Source: Sphingobacterium arenae (lineage in GTDB: Bacteria > Bacteroidota > Bacteroidia > Sphingobacteriales > Sphingobacteriaceae). Taken from it: a stretch of DNA of 64,000 nucleotides. The notes under the pieces are model-generated. The model made no database searches and was not told where the DNA came from. It saw only the letters and a program-made list of their open reading frames with translations. Shown here one piece after another: positions 25,558 through 34,650 of the stretch. The DNA lies in contig NZ_JACNYK010000001.1 of assembly GCF_014692505.1 (NCBI RefSeq), positions 372,001-436,000 on the forward strand, given 5' to 3'. The translations under genes and the position numbers were made by a program. Each line of letters starts with the position of its first letter. Positions within the stretch are counted from its first letter, which is position 1.

Positions 25558-27966
25558 ATGCGTATTATTTTAAGTTTTTGTATTCTCCTCGTTGCTGTAT
25601 TCACGGCACAGGCACAACAAGGAGAAGTAAGCGGTCGTGTCTTTAATGAACAGCAAGAACCGTTGGTAAATGTATCCATCTATTTATTGACGGCCAAAGT
25701 AGGTGCACTCCTGAAAACGGAGGTAACCGATGAGCATGGGCGTTATGTTATAAAAAATGTACCTCCTGGTGAATTTGCAGTGCAGGCCTCTTCTGTGGGA
25801 TATGAAACCAGTAAGACTACTTTATTTAAGGTAACAGGACAATCGGTTCTACTGGACGACATGGTATTAAAAGCCGAGTCGCAAACAATCGACGCGGTGA
25901 CGGTGGAAGGGCAGGTACCACTTGTTCAGCAACGGGATGGAAAGTTGATTTTGAACGTAGAAAACTCGACGCTCGCAGCAGGCAATAATGCACTTGAGGT
26001 CGTGCAGCGTGCCCCGGGCGTAAGCGTTGACAAGGATGAAAATCTTCAGTTAATGGGGCAACAGGGCGTAAATGTAACGATAGATGGTAGACAGACGTAT
26101 ATGAGCGGGGAGCAGCTTGCGGGATTCCTTAAAACCATGAATGGTGATCAGATTCAACGCATAGAAGTCAGTACGACCCGAAGTGCAAAGGAAGATGCGG
26201 AGGGAACGGTTGGTACGATTAATATTGTTTTGAAGAAAAATAGACTGGAAGGCTTCAACGGTTCGTTTTTGGCAAGTGCCGCACATGGTAAACATGCTCG
26301 GGGAAACTCTTCGCTGAATCTGAACTATAAGAAAAATAACACGACTCTTTTTGGATCCTATGGCTACACCTATAATAAACGGCAATTTGATTTAGGTATG
26401 GAAAGAGTGATTCCTTCTGATGAAGCGGATAGGGTATTTGATCAGGAGGCAGCACTTATTGAAACGAATAAAACCCATAACTATCGGGTTGGGATAGAAC
26501 AAAAAACGTCCGATCGGAATACCATGGTGTTACAGTTTTCAGGTGTTAATGACGACGAGACTTTTGATAATATAAGTTTGACAAATATTGGGCCACGCAT
26601 AGGTATCATTGATTCTGTATTACATGCTTCTTCCAAAGCCATAAAGCCCTACAATCGATATACCGTGAATTTTAACAATGAGTTCCACTTGGATACATTG
26701 GGGACGAAGTTGGTGTTCGATTTAGATTGGAGCGCTTTTCGTGATAACGCTACCATCAATTATGATTACCGGACGACGGATCCGGCGGGCAATCTGTTAT
26801 ATGATCCAGAACTCGAACGTAGCCGCATGCCCGTAGATATTGATATTTACGTTGGAAAAATAGATTTTGCAAAAACCCTAAGGCAAGGTGGCAAGCTGGA
26901 AACGGGATTGAAGTATAGCCATGTCCGTTCGGATAATGACCTGCAGTTTGAGCATTTTGTAGGTAACCGATGGCAAGATTATGCTGGTCGTCCTAACCAT
27001 TTTGTATATACAGAACAGGTCGCGGCGGCATATGTTGATTACAGTCGCGGGTTTGGATCTTGGTCTATGAAGTTAGGGCTTAGAAGCGAATATACGGTCT
27101 CCGATGGGAACTCCATCACGTTGGCGAAACGTGTGAAACGCGATTATTTGGACTGGTTCCCTTCAGGAAATTTATCCTATACGCTTAATGAAAACAATAT
27201 CTTTTCATTAAGTTATGCACGAAAGATAGCACGACCTAACTATCGATATTTGAATCCCTTTGAAGAGTATATAGATAAGTTCACCTCCATGCGTGGGAAT
27301 CCATATGTCAACCCGCAGTATACCAACGGTTTTACGTTGAATTATACGCTATACAAAATGTTTAATTTTACATTGGGAACGGATATAACCAACGACGCTA
27401 TGGTGGAGAGTCTAGGACAGGATTCGGTAACGGGTCAAGCGTGGATTACGCGCGAAAACTTAGCTAAAACGATTACATCTTATTTGAATATTAATGCGCC
27501 CGTAAGAATAAGTAAGTTTTGGTCGATGAACAATAACTTGACAACTATTTACATGCACTTTAAAGGTCCTATCGCCGGAGAATACGCAGATTTAGGGTCT
27601 ACTTTCTTTCAAGGGCGTAGCACGAATAATTTTAAGTTGAACAAAGCGTTTTCGGCAGAACTGTCTGTTAATTATAATAGTACGTTCTTATACAATGTTT
27701 ATAAAATTCACGCCCGCTGGGGAACAGATATCGGCGTCAACTATAATTTCAAAGACGAGCGAAGCTCTTTGAAACTGGCCGGAACAGATATTTTTCGTAC
27801 GCAACAAAATAATGTTTCTACCGATTTTGGACAATTCAACTCCATGATCCGTCAGTATAATGATAATCAAAGTATTCGGTTGACTTACACTTATAAATTC
27901 GGTAATTTGAGACAGCAGATTAGAAAAAAGGACACGGACTCTGAAGAAGCTAGTCGTGCCAGATAG
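25558..27966 (+). CDS. Outer-membrane beta-barrel (TonB-receptor-like, OMP_b-brl_3 type)
   Basis: An 802-residue outer-membrane protein. The signal peptide ends at TAQAQ (about residue 20). A carboxypeptidase-D-like sandwich (about 22-105) is followed by a plug-like region (VENSTLAAGNNALEVVQRAPGVSVDKDENL, IDGRQTYMSGEQL) and a long barrel ending in YTYKFGNLRQQ. No SusD partner is present. The gene starts three bases after the pspC stop, so translation is coupled. It may be a PadR-controlled outer-membrane component of the same stress operon. Confidence 0.85.
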   Translation: MRIILSFCILLVAVFTAQAQQGEVSGRVFNEQQEPLVNVSIYLLTAKVGALLKTEVTDEHGRYVIKNVPPGEFAVQASSVGYETSKTTLFKVTGQSVLLDDMVLKAESQTIDAVTVEGQVPLVQQRDGKLILNVENSTLAAGNNALEVVQRAPGVSVDKDENLQLMGQQGVNVTIDGRQTYMSGEQLAGFLKTMNGDQIQRIEVSTTRSAKEDAEGTVGTINIVLKKNRLEGFNGSFLASAAHGKHARGNSSLNLNYKKNNTTLFGSYGYTYNKRQFDLGMERVIPSDEADRVFDQEAALIETNKTHNYRVGIEQKTSDRNTMVLQFSGVNDDETFDNISLTNIGPRIGIIDSVLHASSKAIKPYNRYTVNFNNEFHLDTLGTKLVFDLDWSAFRDNATINYDYRTTDPAGNLLYDPELERSRMPVDIDIYVGKIDFAKTLRQGGKLETGLKYSHVRSDNDLQFEHFVGNRWQDYAGRPNHFVYTEQVAAAYVDYSRGFGSWSMKLGLRSEYTVSDGNSITLAKRVKRDYLDWFPSGNLSYTLNENNIFSLSYARKIARPNYRYLNPFEEYIDKFTSMRGNPYVNPQYTNGFTLNYTLYKMFNFTLGTDITNDAMVESLGQDSVTGQAWITRENLAKTITSYLNINAPVRISKFWSMNNNLTTIYMHFKGPIAGEYADLGSTFFQGRSTNNFKLNKAFSAELSVNYNSTFLYNVYKIHARWGTDIGVNYNFKDERSSLKLAGTDIFRTQQNNVSTDFGQFNSMIRQYNDNQSIRLTYTYKFGNLRQQIRKKDTDSEEASRAR

Positions 27967-28027
27967 GTTGTAAACCAAACTCCTAAAAAATTGTTATCTT
28001 GTCGATGTTTAAACAAACAAGACTATT

Positions 28028-28900
28028 ATGAAACAATTATTTCTTTTTGCAGTAACAGCTGTCGGAGCTACATTGTTGACTACAGCATGCGGTCAAAGAC
28101 AGCAACAACAGGAGCAAGAACAGACGGAGCAACAATTACAATTGACGGAACAGTGGGAAACAAAAAACCTACCTACTCCTGAATCTGTACTGTATCATGC
28201 CGGAGACGATGCTTTATATGTTTCTTTGATTGACGGCGACGGTGCAGAAAAAGATGGAAAAGGCGGCGTTGCTATATTGAATCTGGATGGAAGTGTCAAG
28301 AATCAAGATTGGGTGACTGGAATGAACGCTCCGAAAGGGATGGCAGTACATGAAAACTTATTATATGTGGCCGATATTACAGCAGTAGCGGTCATCGATA
28401 TGGAAACCGGCGAAGTACGCCATGAAATTGAATTTCCAGAGGCTGTCTTTTTGAATGATGTAACGGTAGATAACGATGGCGTAATCTATGTTTCAGACAC
28501 GCGTACCGGTACAATTTATCAAATGCAAAATAACGAACCTACCGTATTTTTAGAAAACGCACCGAATGCAAACGGATTAAAATTTGTCAACGGTAGTCTT
28601 TATGCGTTGGTTGGGCCAGAGTTATGGAAGATAGATGCCAATAAAGAGCATACCGTTATCGCCAAAGGTTTCGCGTTGGGGGGAGATGGGTTGGAACCCG
28701 TAGGTAATAGTGGAGACTTTCTGGTTACTTGTTGGGGCGGTTTGGTATATTATGTGCACGCGGATGGCAGTTTCGAAAAATTAATGGATGTACAAGGAGA
28801 AATGAATACGGCAGATTTGGGCATACATCCCGAAAGCAATACGATATACATTCCGACATTCAACAGCAATAGTGTGAAGGCATTCAAGTTGGAAAAATAA
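28028..28900 (+). CDS. SMP-30/gluconolactonase-like beta-propeller lipoprotein
   Basis: A 290-residue lipoprotein with lipobox TTAC (Cys21). Right after it comes a glutamine/glutamate-rich linker (about 23-42). The rest is a six-bladed propeller of the SMP-30/NHL type: GVAILNLDGSV, GMNAPKGMAVHENLLYVADI, FPEAVFLNDVTVDNDGVIYVSDTRTGTIYQ and NANGLKFVNGSLYAL. Metal-binding Asn and Asp positions of SMP-30 lactonases seem partly kept (LNDV, NANGL). Substrate unknown. It ends at a clear terminator. Confidence 0.8.
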   Translation: MKQLFLFAVTAVGATLLTTACGQRQQQQEQEQTEQQLQLTEQWETKNLPTPESVLYHAGDDALYVSLIDGDGAEKDGKGGVAILNLDGSVKNQDWVTGMNAPKGMAVHENLLYVADITAVAVIDMETGEVRHEIEFPEAVFLNDVTVDNDGVIYVSDTRTGTIYQMQNNEPTVFLENAPNANGLKFVNGSLYALVGPELWKIDANKEHTVIAKGFALGGDGLEPVGNSGDFLVTCWGGLVYYVHADGSFEKLMDVQGEMNTADLGIHPESNTIYIPTFNSNSVKAFKLEK

Positions 28901-28907
28901 ATAAAAG

Positions 28908-28933
28908 AGAGGAGGAAACTCCTCTTCTTTTTT
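28908..28933 (+). terminator. Intrinsic terminator
   Basis: Stem AGAGGAG/CTCCTCT with a GAAA tetraloop, followed by TCTTTTTT, eight bases after the stop of the SMP-30-like gene. The T-run ends 11 bases before the -7 element of murF. Confidence 0.85.
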
Positions 28934-28943
28934 GGAGGATAAC

Positions 28944-28951
28944 TATCTTTG
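28944..28951 (+). promoter_or_regulatory. -7 promoter element TATCTTTG of murF
   Basis: Perfect TAnnTTTG match, six bases before ATG 28958. It overlaps the alternative TTG start at 28949, which can therefore be dismissed. The leader would be very short. Confidence 0.6.
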
Positions 28952-28957
28952 TCGACG

Positions 28958-30268
28958 ATGAACAGCATGACGACAGAACAATTATATCAACGCTATACAG
29001 AAAGTGGAACTGTATCTACGGATACCCGAAATATCATACCCAACAGTATATTTTTTGCCTTAAAAGGGGAGCGGTTCAATGCCAACGAATTTGCCGCGCA
29101 AGCGTTGGAAAGCGGGGCTAAATGGGCTGTTGTCGACGAAGTAAAATATGTAGCGGATGAACGTTATGTGCTCGTGGAAGATGTGTTGACTACGTTGCAG
29201 GAATTGGCTCGACATCATCGTCGCCAACTGCATATCCCCGTTATAGGGATAACCGGAACGAATGGTAAAACCACGACCAAAGAATTATTGTATGCCGTAC
29301 TTTCACAACGCTTTAAAACGTATGCCACAAAAGGAAATCTTAATAACCATATAGGTGTTCCTCTAACGCTACTTTCCATAGATCACAGTATCGAAATGGC
29401 GGTTATTGAAATGGGCGCAAATCATCAGCAAGAGATTGCTTTCCTGTGCGGTATCACTGCACCGACACACGGCCTCATCACGAATGTAGGAAAGGCACAT
29501 TTGGAAGGTTTCGGCTCATTTGAAGGGGTAAAAAAAGCTAAGGGTGAGCTATATGATTTTCTCAAAATGCACGATGGGGTATTGTTTCTCCAAGGGGATA
29601 ATGCGTACTTGCGGGAAATGGAAATGCAGCGGGCCATTTCAAAGGTTGTACGTTATGGCTTCTCGTCTACAAACGATATCGTGGGGCAACTTAAATATGC
29701 TAACCCCTTACTTTCCGTTTCTTGGAAAACACGGGAGAGCACGACGGATCATCTTATACAAACGCAGTTGACGGGCTCCTATAACACCGAAAATATATTA
29801 GCGGCGATTGCGGTAGGGCATTTTTTCGGGGTAGATGATACGCGAATCAATCAAGGAATTGCGGATTATACACCTGCCAATAACCGTTCGCAAATTACAA
29901 AAACGGTACATAATACGGTTATCGCTGATTATTATAATGCGAACGTCAGCAGCATGGAAGCTGCTTTGGCGAATATGAAAGTGATTGATGCGGATCGTAA
30001 GGTAATCGTATTGGGTGATATGTTTGAACTGGGGGAGGACACGTGGAAAGAACATCGATGCATGATCGACCGTGCGCTGGCTCTGGGGGCGGAACGGACT
30101 ATTTTTGTGGGAGAAGCATTCTATGCCCACCAGCATGTCAATGGCGAATTTTATGAATCTATCGAGAAAGCTAAAGAAGCTCTCAGAGAACAGCCTGTTG
30201 TTAACAGTACGGTTCTATTGAAAGCTTCCCGTGGAATGGCATTTGAAACACTGATGGACGTGTTATAA
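28958..30268 (+). CDS. murF: UDP-N-acetylmuramoyl-tripeptide--D-alanyl-D-alanine ligase
   Basis: A 436-residue cytosolic Mur ligase that adds D-Ala-D-Ala to UDP-MurNAc-tripeptide, the last cytoplasmic peptide step of peptidoglycan synthesis. The ATP loop GITGTNGKTTTKELL (about residue 100) and EMGANHQQEIAFLCGI, NVGKAHLEGFGS motifs are diagnostic. YNANVSSMEAAL, typical for MurF, is present near residue 328. The stop codon lies one base from the stop of the convergent sialidase gene. Confidence 0.96.
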   Translation: MNSMTTEQLYQRYTESGTVSTDTRNIIPNSIFFALKGERFNANEFAAQALESGAKWAVVDEVKYVADERYVLVEDVLTTLQELARHHRRQLHIPVIGITGTNGKTTTKELLYAVLSQRFKTYATKGNLNNHIGVPLTLLSIDHSIEMAVIEMGANHQQEIAFLCGITAPTHGLITNVGKAHLEGFGSFEGVKKAKGELYDFLKMHDGVLFLQGDNAYLREMEMQRAISKVVRYGFSSTNDIVGQLKYANPLLSVSWKTRESTTDHLIQTQLTGSYNTENILAAIAVGHFFGVDDTRINQGIADYTPANNRSQITKTVHNTVIADYYNANVSSMEAALANMKVIDADRKVIVLGDMFELGEDTWKEHRCMIDRALALGAERTIFVGEAFYAHQHVNGEFYESIEKAKEALREQPVVNSTVLLKASRGMAFETLMDVL

Positions 30269-30269
30269 G

Positions 30270-31427
30270 TTATTTAACTTTTTCCACCACAAATACAATA
30301 GTTTTATAATCATCCTTTTCATAAAGAACACCGATTTGGTTTTTTTTCACCATAACAATATCGGAATACGCTGTAAAAGCACCCTTATAACCCGCTGGTG
30401 CTTTGGCAATGACTTTGTTGAAATACCAGGTTTTTCCTTTGTCTTTAGATAGACGTAAGGTAAGATTATCTCTGCTTTTTTCATCAGCTGCATTGCAGAC
30501 AGCCAATATATATTTATTGCCTTTTTTCCAAGATAGTGTGCTGCCCTGATTGACCGGATCAGGGAGATTACGATCATAGTAGGTTGTATCCCAAGTCACG
30601 CCACCATCGCTTGAATAACTGACTATACGACTCCGTACATTGCCTTGCTGGTTACGGGTGTTCATGTACAGTTCGGTGTCCGAGATTTGTGCAGCCATGG
30701 TTTCGTTACCACCTTCAAAGGTAATTTTGTCGGCTAGTTGAAACGTCTTACCGTGATCGTCTGAGTAATAAGCGTGTGCAAAATAGTCTTTGCCTTTTTC
30801 CTTAGGTTCTCCGACCGAGTGGTTGGCGGGAATATATAAGCGTCCTTTATATTTGCCGGAATCAAATTGCAGTGCGTGCCCAGGTGTATTCGCATATGCT
30901 CGCCAATCTTCTTGGAAGGTATATGCCGGATTAGAAGACGGCTGGTTGGGGCGGTGTGCTTGTGTGGTGATGTTTACAGGTTCCGACCATGTGTTAGCTC
31001 CGTCGGTAGAGGTAATATACCATAGCTCGCGGAGGCCATTACCCTTCCTTACTTCGCCTTCATGATTGTTCCCCGTATTATAGAATAAAAAGATGCGGCC
31101 ATTTGGATACTGGGGATCCAACAGATCTACTACGGGTGCCGCATTACCGGCTTGTAGTTTGTCATAGTCCGCAGCCACTTGCAATGCCCCCCAAGTCTTG
31201 CCGCCATCTTGGCTGATTTTGTAAACAATGTCTACATTTCCGTAATCTCCCGAATGGTCTACACGCCCTTCGGAAAACGCAATCAATTCACCTGTTTTGT
31301 TTTTAATAATGGCCGGAATCCGATAGCTAGCGTAGCCATCGTCGCCAGATTTGAAAACGGTAACTTCCTGTGCACGTGCGAATAACGAACAGGTTACCAC
31401 GCAAAAAGTTAATAATAGCTTTCTCAT
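30270..31427 (-). CDS. nanH: Exo-alpha-sialidase (GH33)
   Basis: A 385-residue secreted sialidase that cleaves terminal sialic acids from host or environmental glycans. The signal peptide MRKLLLTFCVVTCSLFARAQ defines the start at 31427; the frame extends 13 codons further up without a signal-like sequence. The arginine motif YRIPAI is near residue 30 and five Asp boxes are visible (SQDGGKTW, STDGANTW, SDDHGKTF, SSDGGVTW, SKDKGKTW), as in GH33. It is the last gene of the sialic-acid operon, 43 bases after the hexosaminidase, and converges on murF with no room for a terminator. Confidence 0.94.
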   Translation of the reverse strand: MRKLLLTFCVVTCSLFARAQEVTVFKSGDDGYASYRIPAIIKNKTGELIAFSEGRVDHSGDYGNVDIVYKISQDGGKTWGALQVAADYDKLQAGNAAPVVDLLDPQYPNGRIFLFYNTGNNHEGEVRKGNGLRELWYITSTDGANTWSEPVNITTQAHRPNQPSSNPAYTFQEDWRAYANTPGHALQFDSGKYKGRLYIPANHSVGEPKEKGKDYFAHAYYSDDHGKTFQLADKITFEGGNETMAAQISDTELYMNTRNQQGNVRSRIVSYSSDGGVTWDTTYYDRNLPDPVNQGSTLSWKKGNKYILAVCNAADEKSRDNLTLRLSKDKGKTWYFNKVIAKAPAGYKGAFTAYSDIVMVKKNQIGVLYEKDDYKTIVFVVEKVK

Positions 31428-31470
31428 GTTGTTATATTTATCGTTTTTAATTTTCATTAGCATCAATTAT

Positions 31471-33444
31471 CTATTTTAAGCTCTCGATGGTTTCATCTAT
31501 TTTGTAAGGTGTAAAAGTAAACATCCATTTGACAGGATTTTGCCAATCCACACCTTTAAACGAAGCGACAGGCAATTTAACCAGCACGTCGTTCCATCCT
31601 TTTTTTAGTGCAATCATAGTCGGTTCACGAAAAGAATACCCTTCATCTATAAGCGGAACTTCTAGCCCACCTTTTTGCCCCGCCTGTTTCCATACAGGTG
31701 GTTCTATAGGGGCATTGTTTACCCAAACCTTACTTTGTCGGTTGTCCCAGGTGCCTATTGCTGGCGAGTCGCTTGCGTAGGAACGAGAAAGATTATCAAA
31801 CCCAATCCAAAAAGGTTTTGATCCGGATTCATCACTCCAGATTTTTGTTCGGGCATACCAGGTTGTATTGGGTTGGGGGTTATCGATCACTCCTGGTATA
31901 ATATCCGCCCACCAATGCCTCAAGATTACGGTACCCCCCACGACCTTTTTTGTAGGTGCTACGGCTTTGACCAGCGGATTATTTTCTATATCGAACGAAC
32001 TTGATAGGTTCCCTTTGTTATCGAATGGGCCGATCAATTCCCATTGCAGATCTGTTTGCTTGACATACGGGAACGGTTTGTCTGCAAGGAAACGTTGTTG
32101 ATGAACAAGTAACTTTTCTTCAAATTCTTGAAAAGAAACATAGTCTTCGGTACCAGCTGGCGGAATATTGGCAACCCACCCCGATTTACCTCCACCTTGC
32201 CAAATCCGTTCTGCAAAGGTTAATAGGGAAGGATAAATGGCACTTTGATAAAACATGTCTTCGGGAGCGGCGACCGCACGATCTGGCCAAGAACATAATA
32301 TAGCTCCCTTCAGGTTAGGATGTTCTGCATCCTGTTCACCGATCCGGCGGAAAAAAAGTGTGGTTACCGTTTCTAGAGGATCCATGTGGTTAATATAGAG
32401 GTGCTTCGAGTCGATATAGACCATTTCTCCTTCCGCCGCTACGGCTTCCGGGCCGCCCATCCAAAGTTGGCGGATGGTTTGGGACATTAAGTTGCTGCCC
32501 GGGTCCCAGCCCACTGTCTTATAACCCAACTCCTCTACATATTTTGTGATCTCCGGCATAAAGCTTTTATTCGTGATTTTCACCTCATCGCCACCAATAT
32601 GGAAATAGGGGAGCCCGGGGAAGGTCGTTGCAAACTCTTCCAAAAGCTCCTTAATATAGGTGATGCCGCTGTCTGATTGCATGTCTACACCGAAATAGCG
32701 TGTAAAAGCTGCACTATGGCCAGGCATGTCAATCTCGGGCAACAATAAGATATGACGTTCGGAGCAATACGCCATCAGTTCGCGGAATTCGGCCTCTGTG
32801 TAAAAATCACCAGCCCACCGGGTCATGTATTCCGCATCGGTGAGCTTTGGATATTTCTTGCTGGCTAAGCGCCAGGCGATATCTTCGGTGAAATGGAAAT
32901 GCAGCACATTCAGCTTATACCGTGCCATGACGTCAATCTGCTCTTTGAGCATAGATAGGGGTTGGTAGTTACGACCCACATCTACTAAGAATCCCCGCCA
33001 AGAAAAGGCAGGTTCATCCTGTATCTCACACACCGCGAGTTTATAGTTTTGTAATGTAAACTGCCTTAGGGTCTGCAGACCATAAAATATTCCAACCGTT
33101 GACGGAGCAGTAATTTTTATTCCTTCTTTATGAACGTGGAGATGATACGACTCGTCTGCTGTGTTCGCGGTAGTCCCCCCGGCAAGTACCAACTGTAGGG
33201 TTGGCAACTTCTCTGAGGCCTTGTCCTGAACCACGATATGCCATTCTTCAAAAATAGTCTGGGCAAGTTGATGCTCCTTTGCCAACAAAGCGGAAGATTC
33301 TTCGAGCCGGATACCCGCTGTTAAGTCTAAGAAACCCGATCCCTGTTCGAGATGAATCGGCTGGGGGATTAATTTCTCTTGTGCAGATGTAGTCGTCCTG
33401 CATAAGGTTATGAAGCACGCGAAGATAAAAACGATATATCTCAT
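31471..33444 (-). CDS. Beta-N-acetylhexosaminidase (GH20)
   Basis: A 657-residue secreted enzyme removing terminal GlcNAc or GalNAc exposed after desialylation. Signal peptide about 1-21; GH20 N-terminal domain about 22-140; catalytic barrel from about 143. The Asp286-Glu287 catalytic pair lies in FHIGGDEVKIT, with upstream FRGFLVDVGRNY-like and HFHFTEDIAWRL motifs. The C-terminal part (about 470-657) is a beta-sandwich of unknown role. The start overlaps the epimerase stop by four bases (ATGA), indicating translational coupling. Confidence 0.94.
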   Translation of the reverse strand: MRYIVFIFACFITLCRTTTSAQEKLIPQPIHLEQGSGFLDLTAGIRLEESSALLAKEHQLAQTIFEEWHIVVQDKASEKLPTLQLVLAGGTTANTADESYHLHVHKEGIKITAPSTVGIFYGLQTLRQFTLQNYKLAVCEIQDEPAFSWRGFLVDVGRNYQPLSMLKEQIDVMARYKLNVLHFHFTEDIAWRLASKKYPKLTDAEYMTRWAGDFYTEAEFRELMAYCSERHILLLPEIDMPGHSAAFTRYFGVDMQSDSGITYIKELLEEFATTFPGLPYFHIGGDEVKITNKSFMPEITKYVEELGYKTVGWDPGSNLMSQTIRQLWMGGPEAVAAEGEMVYIDSKHLYINHMDPLETVTTLFFRRIGEQDAEHPNLKGAILCSWPDRAVAAPEDMFYQSAIYPSLLTFAERIWQGGGKSGWVANIPPAGTEDYVSFQEFEEKLLVHQQRFLADKPFPYVKQTDLQWELIGPFDNKGNLSSSFDIENNPLVKAVAPTKKVVGGTVILRHWWADIIPGVIDNPQPNTTWYARTKIWSDESGSKPFWIGFDNLSRSYASDSPAIGTWDNRQSKVWVNNAPIEPPVWKQAGQKGGLEVPLIDEGYSFREPTMIALKKGWNDVLVKLPVASFKGVDWQNPVKWMFTFTPYKIDETIESLK

Positions 33445-34625
33445 ATTGGCTGATTAATAACATTCTCTAAACTGGACCAGCAATACCATTCTTGGCGAGG
33501 CAGGTGGAAAGGACCTTTAAAGAGGTTCCCTTTTGCGGTTTGCGCAATCGTTCCGTCGCGGTGCAGATAGCCAAACCATTCTCCGTGTTCCCTGTCGTGG
33601 AAATGGGCGTATGCGTAGTTATGGATCTGCTCGTGCATTTTTGCATATTTTTCGTTTCCGGTCACGAGATATGCTAATAGGGTTGCGATAATCGTTTCAT
33701 TCTGTGGCCACCAGAACTTCATATCCTGCCAGTATTCTTGTACCGGTTTATCATATACATCGCGGAAATACAGGATACCACCGTGTTCCTTATCCCAGCC
33801 CCGTTCCCACATGTAATCTAACATCCGGCAGCCGAGGTCAACCAGTTTAGGATCGTTGTCGCGGTAGCGTGCTTCGTGTAAAATAAACCAGGCACCCTCG
33901 ATAGCGTGGCCCGGATTGAGTGTTCTCCCATCGATATGATCGATGATACTTCCGTCTGGCGCAACCTGTTCCATCACACAGCGGATATCGTCTTTGACAA
34001 AATATGTTTCTATTTCTGTTATCCACTCGGCTATTGCCTGATCACAACGCGGATCTCCTATGGTATCGCGCAGTTGTTGTGCTGTATTGATCATAATCAT
34101 GGGAATACCAATACCCTTTGCCGGGCGTGTTGATTCAAACTTCGGTTCGATAGGACGTATTCCTTGTGCATATTCTAGGCATATGCCGAACATTTTACGT
34201 GCAAAATCCGCCGCTTCTGGATCTCCCGACGCCTTAGCATAGGCTGCAGCGGCGATGACGGCAAATGTTTCTGAAAAGAAATAGCGGCGCATCCGAATAG
34301 GGTCGCCGGTACGGTCGACATGGAAATACATTTTACCCTCCGTATTAAAACACTTCTCGCGTAGGAACGTATAGCCGAGTTTAGCGCCTTCTAGCCATTC
34401 TGCTCGAGGTTCGATCGTGTTGTATAAGGTTGCCAAAAGCCAACATGCCCTACCTTGTATCCACACTGCTTTGTCGGTATCCATTAAACTGCCGTCTGCA
34501 TCTCGCATCAGTAGATATCCGCCATGCTCCATATCGAAAGATCGCGGAAACCAAAACGGAACGGTATCTTCTAAGAGTTGTTTTTTATAAAAATCGCGAA
34601 GCGATAAAAGATGTTTCTTGTCCAT
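33441..34625 (-). CDS. N-acylglucosamine 2-epimerase (AGE)
   Basis: A 394-residue cytosolic (alpha/alpha)6-barrel epimerase that converts ManNAc to GlcNAc without phosphorylation. Motifs WIQGRACWLLATLY, RYFFSETFAVIAAAAYAK, NPGHAIEGAWFILHEARY and HDREHGEWFGYLHRDG, which hold the family's conserved Arg and His residues, are all present. I take ATG 34625 (MDKKHLLSL); the frame extends to a TTG at 34646. This is the Bacteroides/Tannerella-type route, which bypasses ManNAc-6-phosphate, so a GlcNAc kinase is expected elsewhere. Confidence 0.93.
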   Translation of the reverse strand: MDKKHLLSLRDFYKKQLLEDTVPFWFPRSFDMEHGGYLLMRDADGSLMDTDKAVWIQGRACWLLATLYNTIEPRAEWLEGAKLGYTFLREKCFNTEGKMYFHVDRTGDPIRMRRYFFSETFAVIAAAAYAKASGDPEAADFARKMFGICLEYAQGIRPIEPKFESTRPAKGIGIPMIMINTAQQLRDTIGDPRCDQAIAEWITEIETYFVKDDIRCVMEQVAPDGSIIDHIDGRTLNPGHAIEGAWFILHEARYRDNDPKLVDLGCRMLDYMWERGWDKEHGGILYFRDVYDKPVQEYWQDMKFWWPQNETIIATLLAYLVTGNEKYAKMHEQIHNYAYAHFHDREHGEWFGYLHRDGTIAQTAKGNLFKGPFHLPRQEWYCWSSLENVINQPI

Positions 34626-34650
34626 TTGTTGTATTCTTGTTATCAACGTA

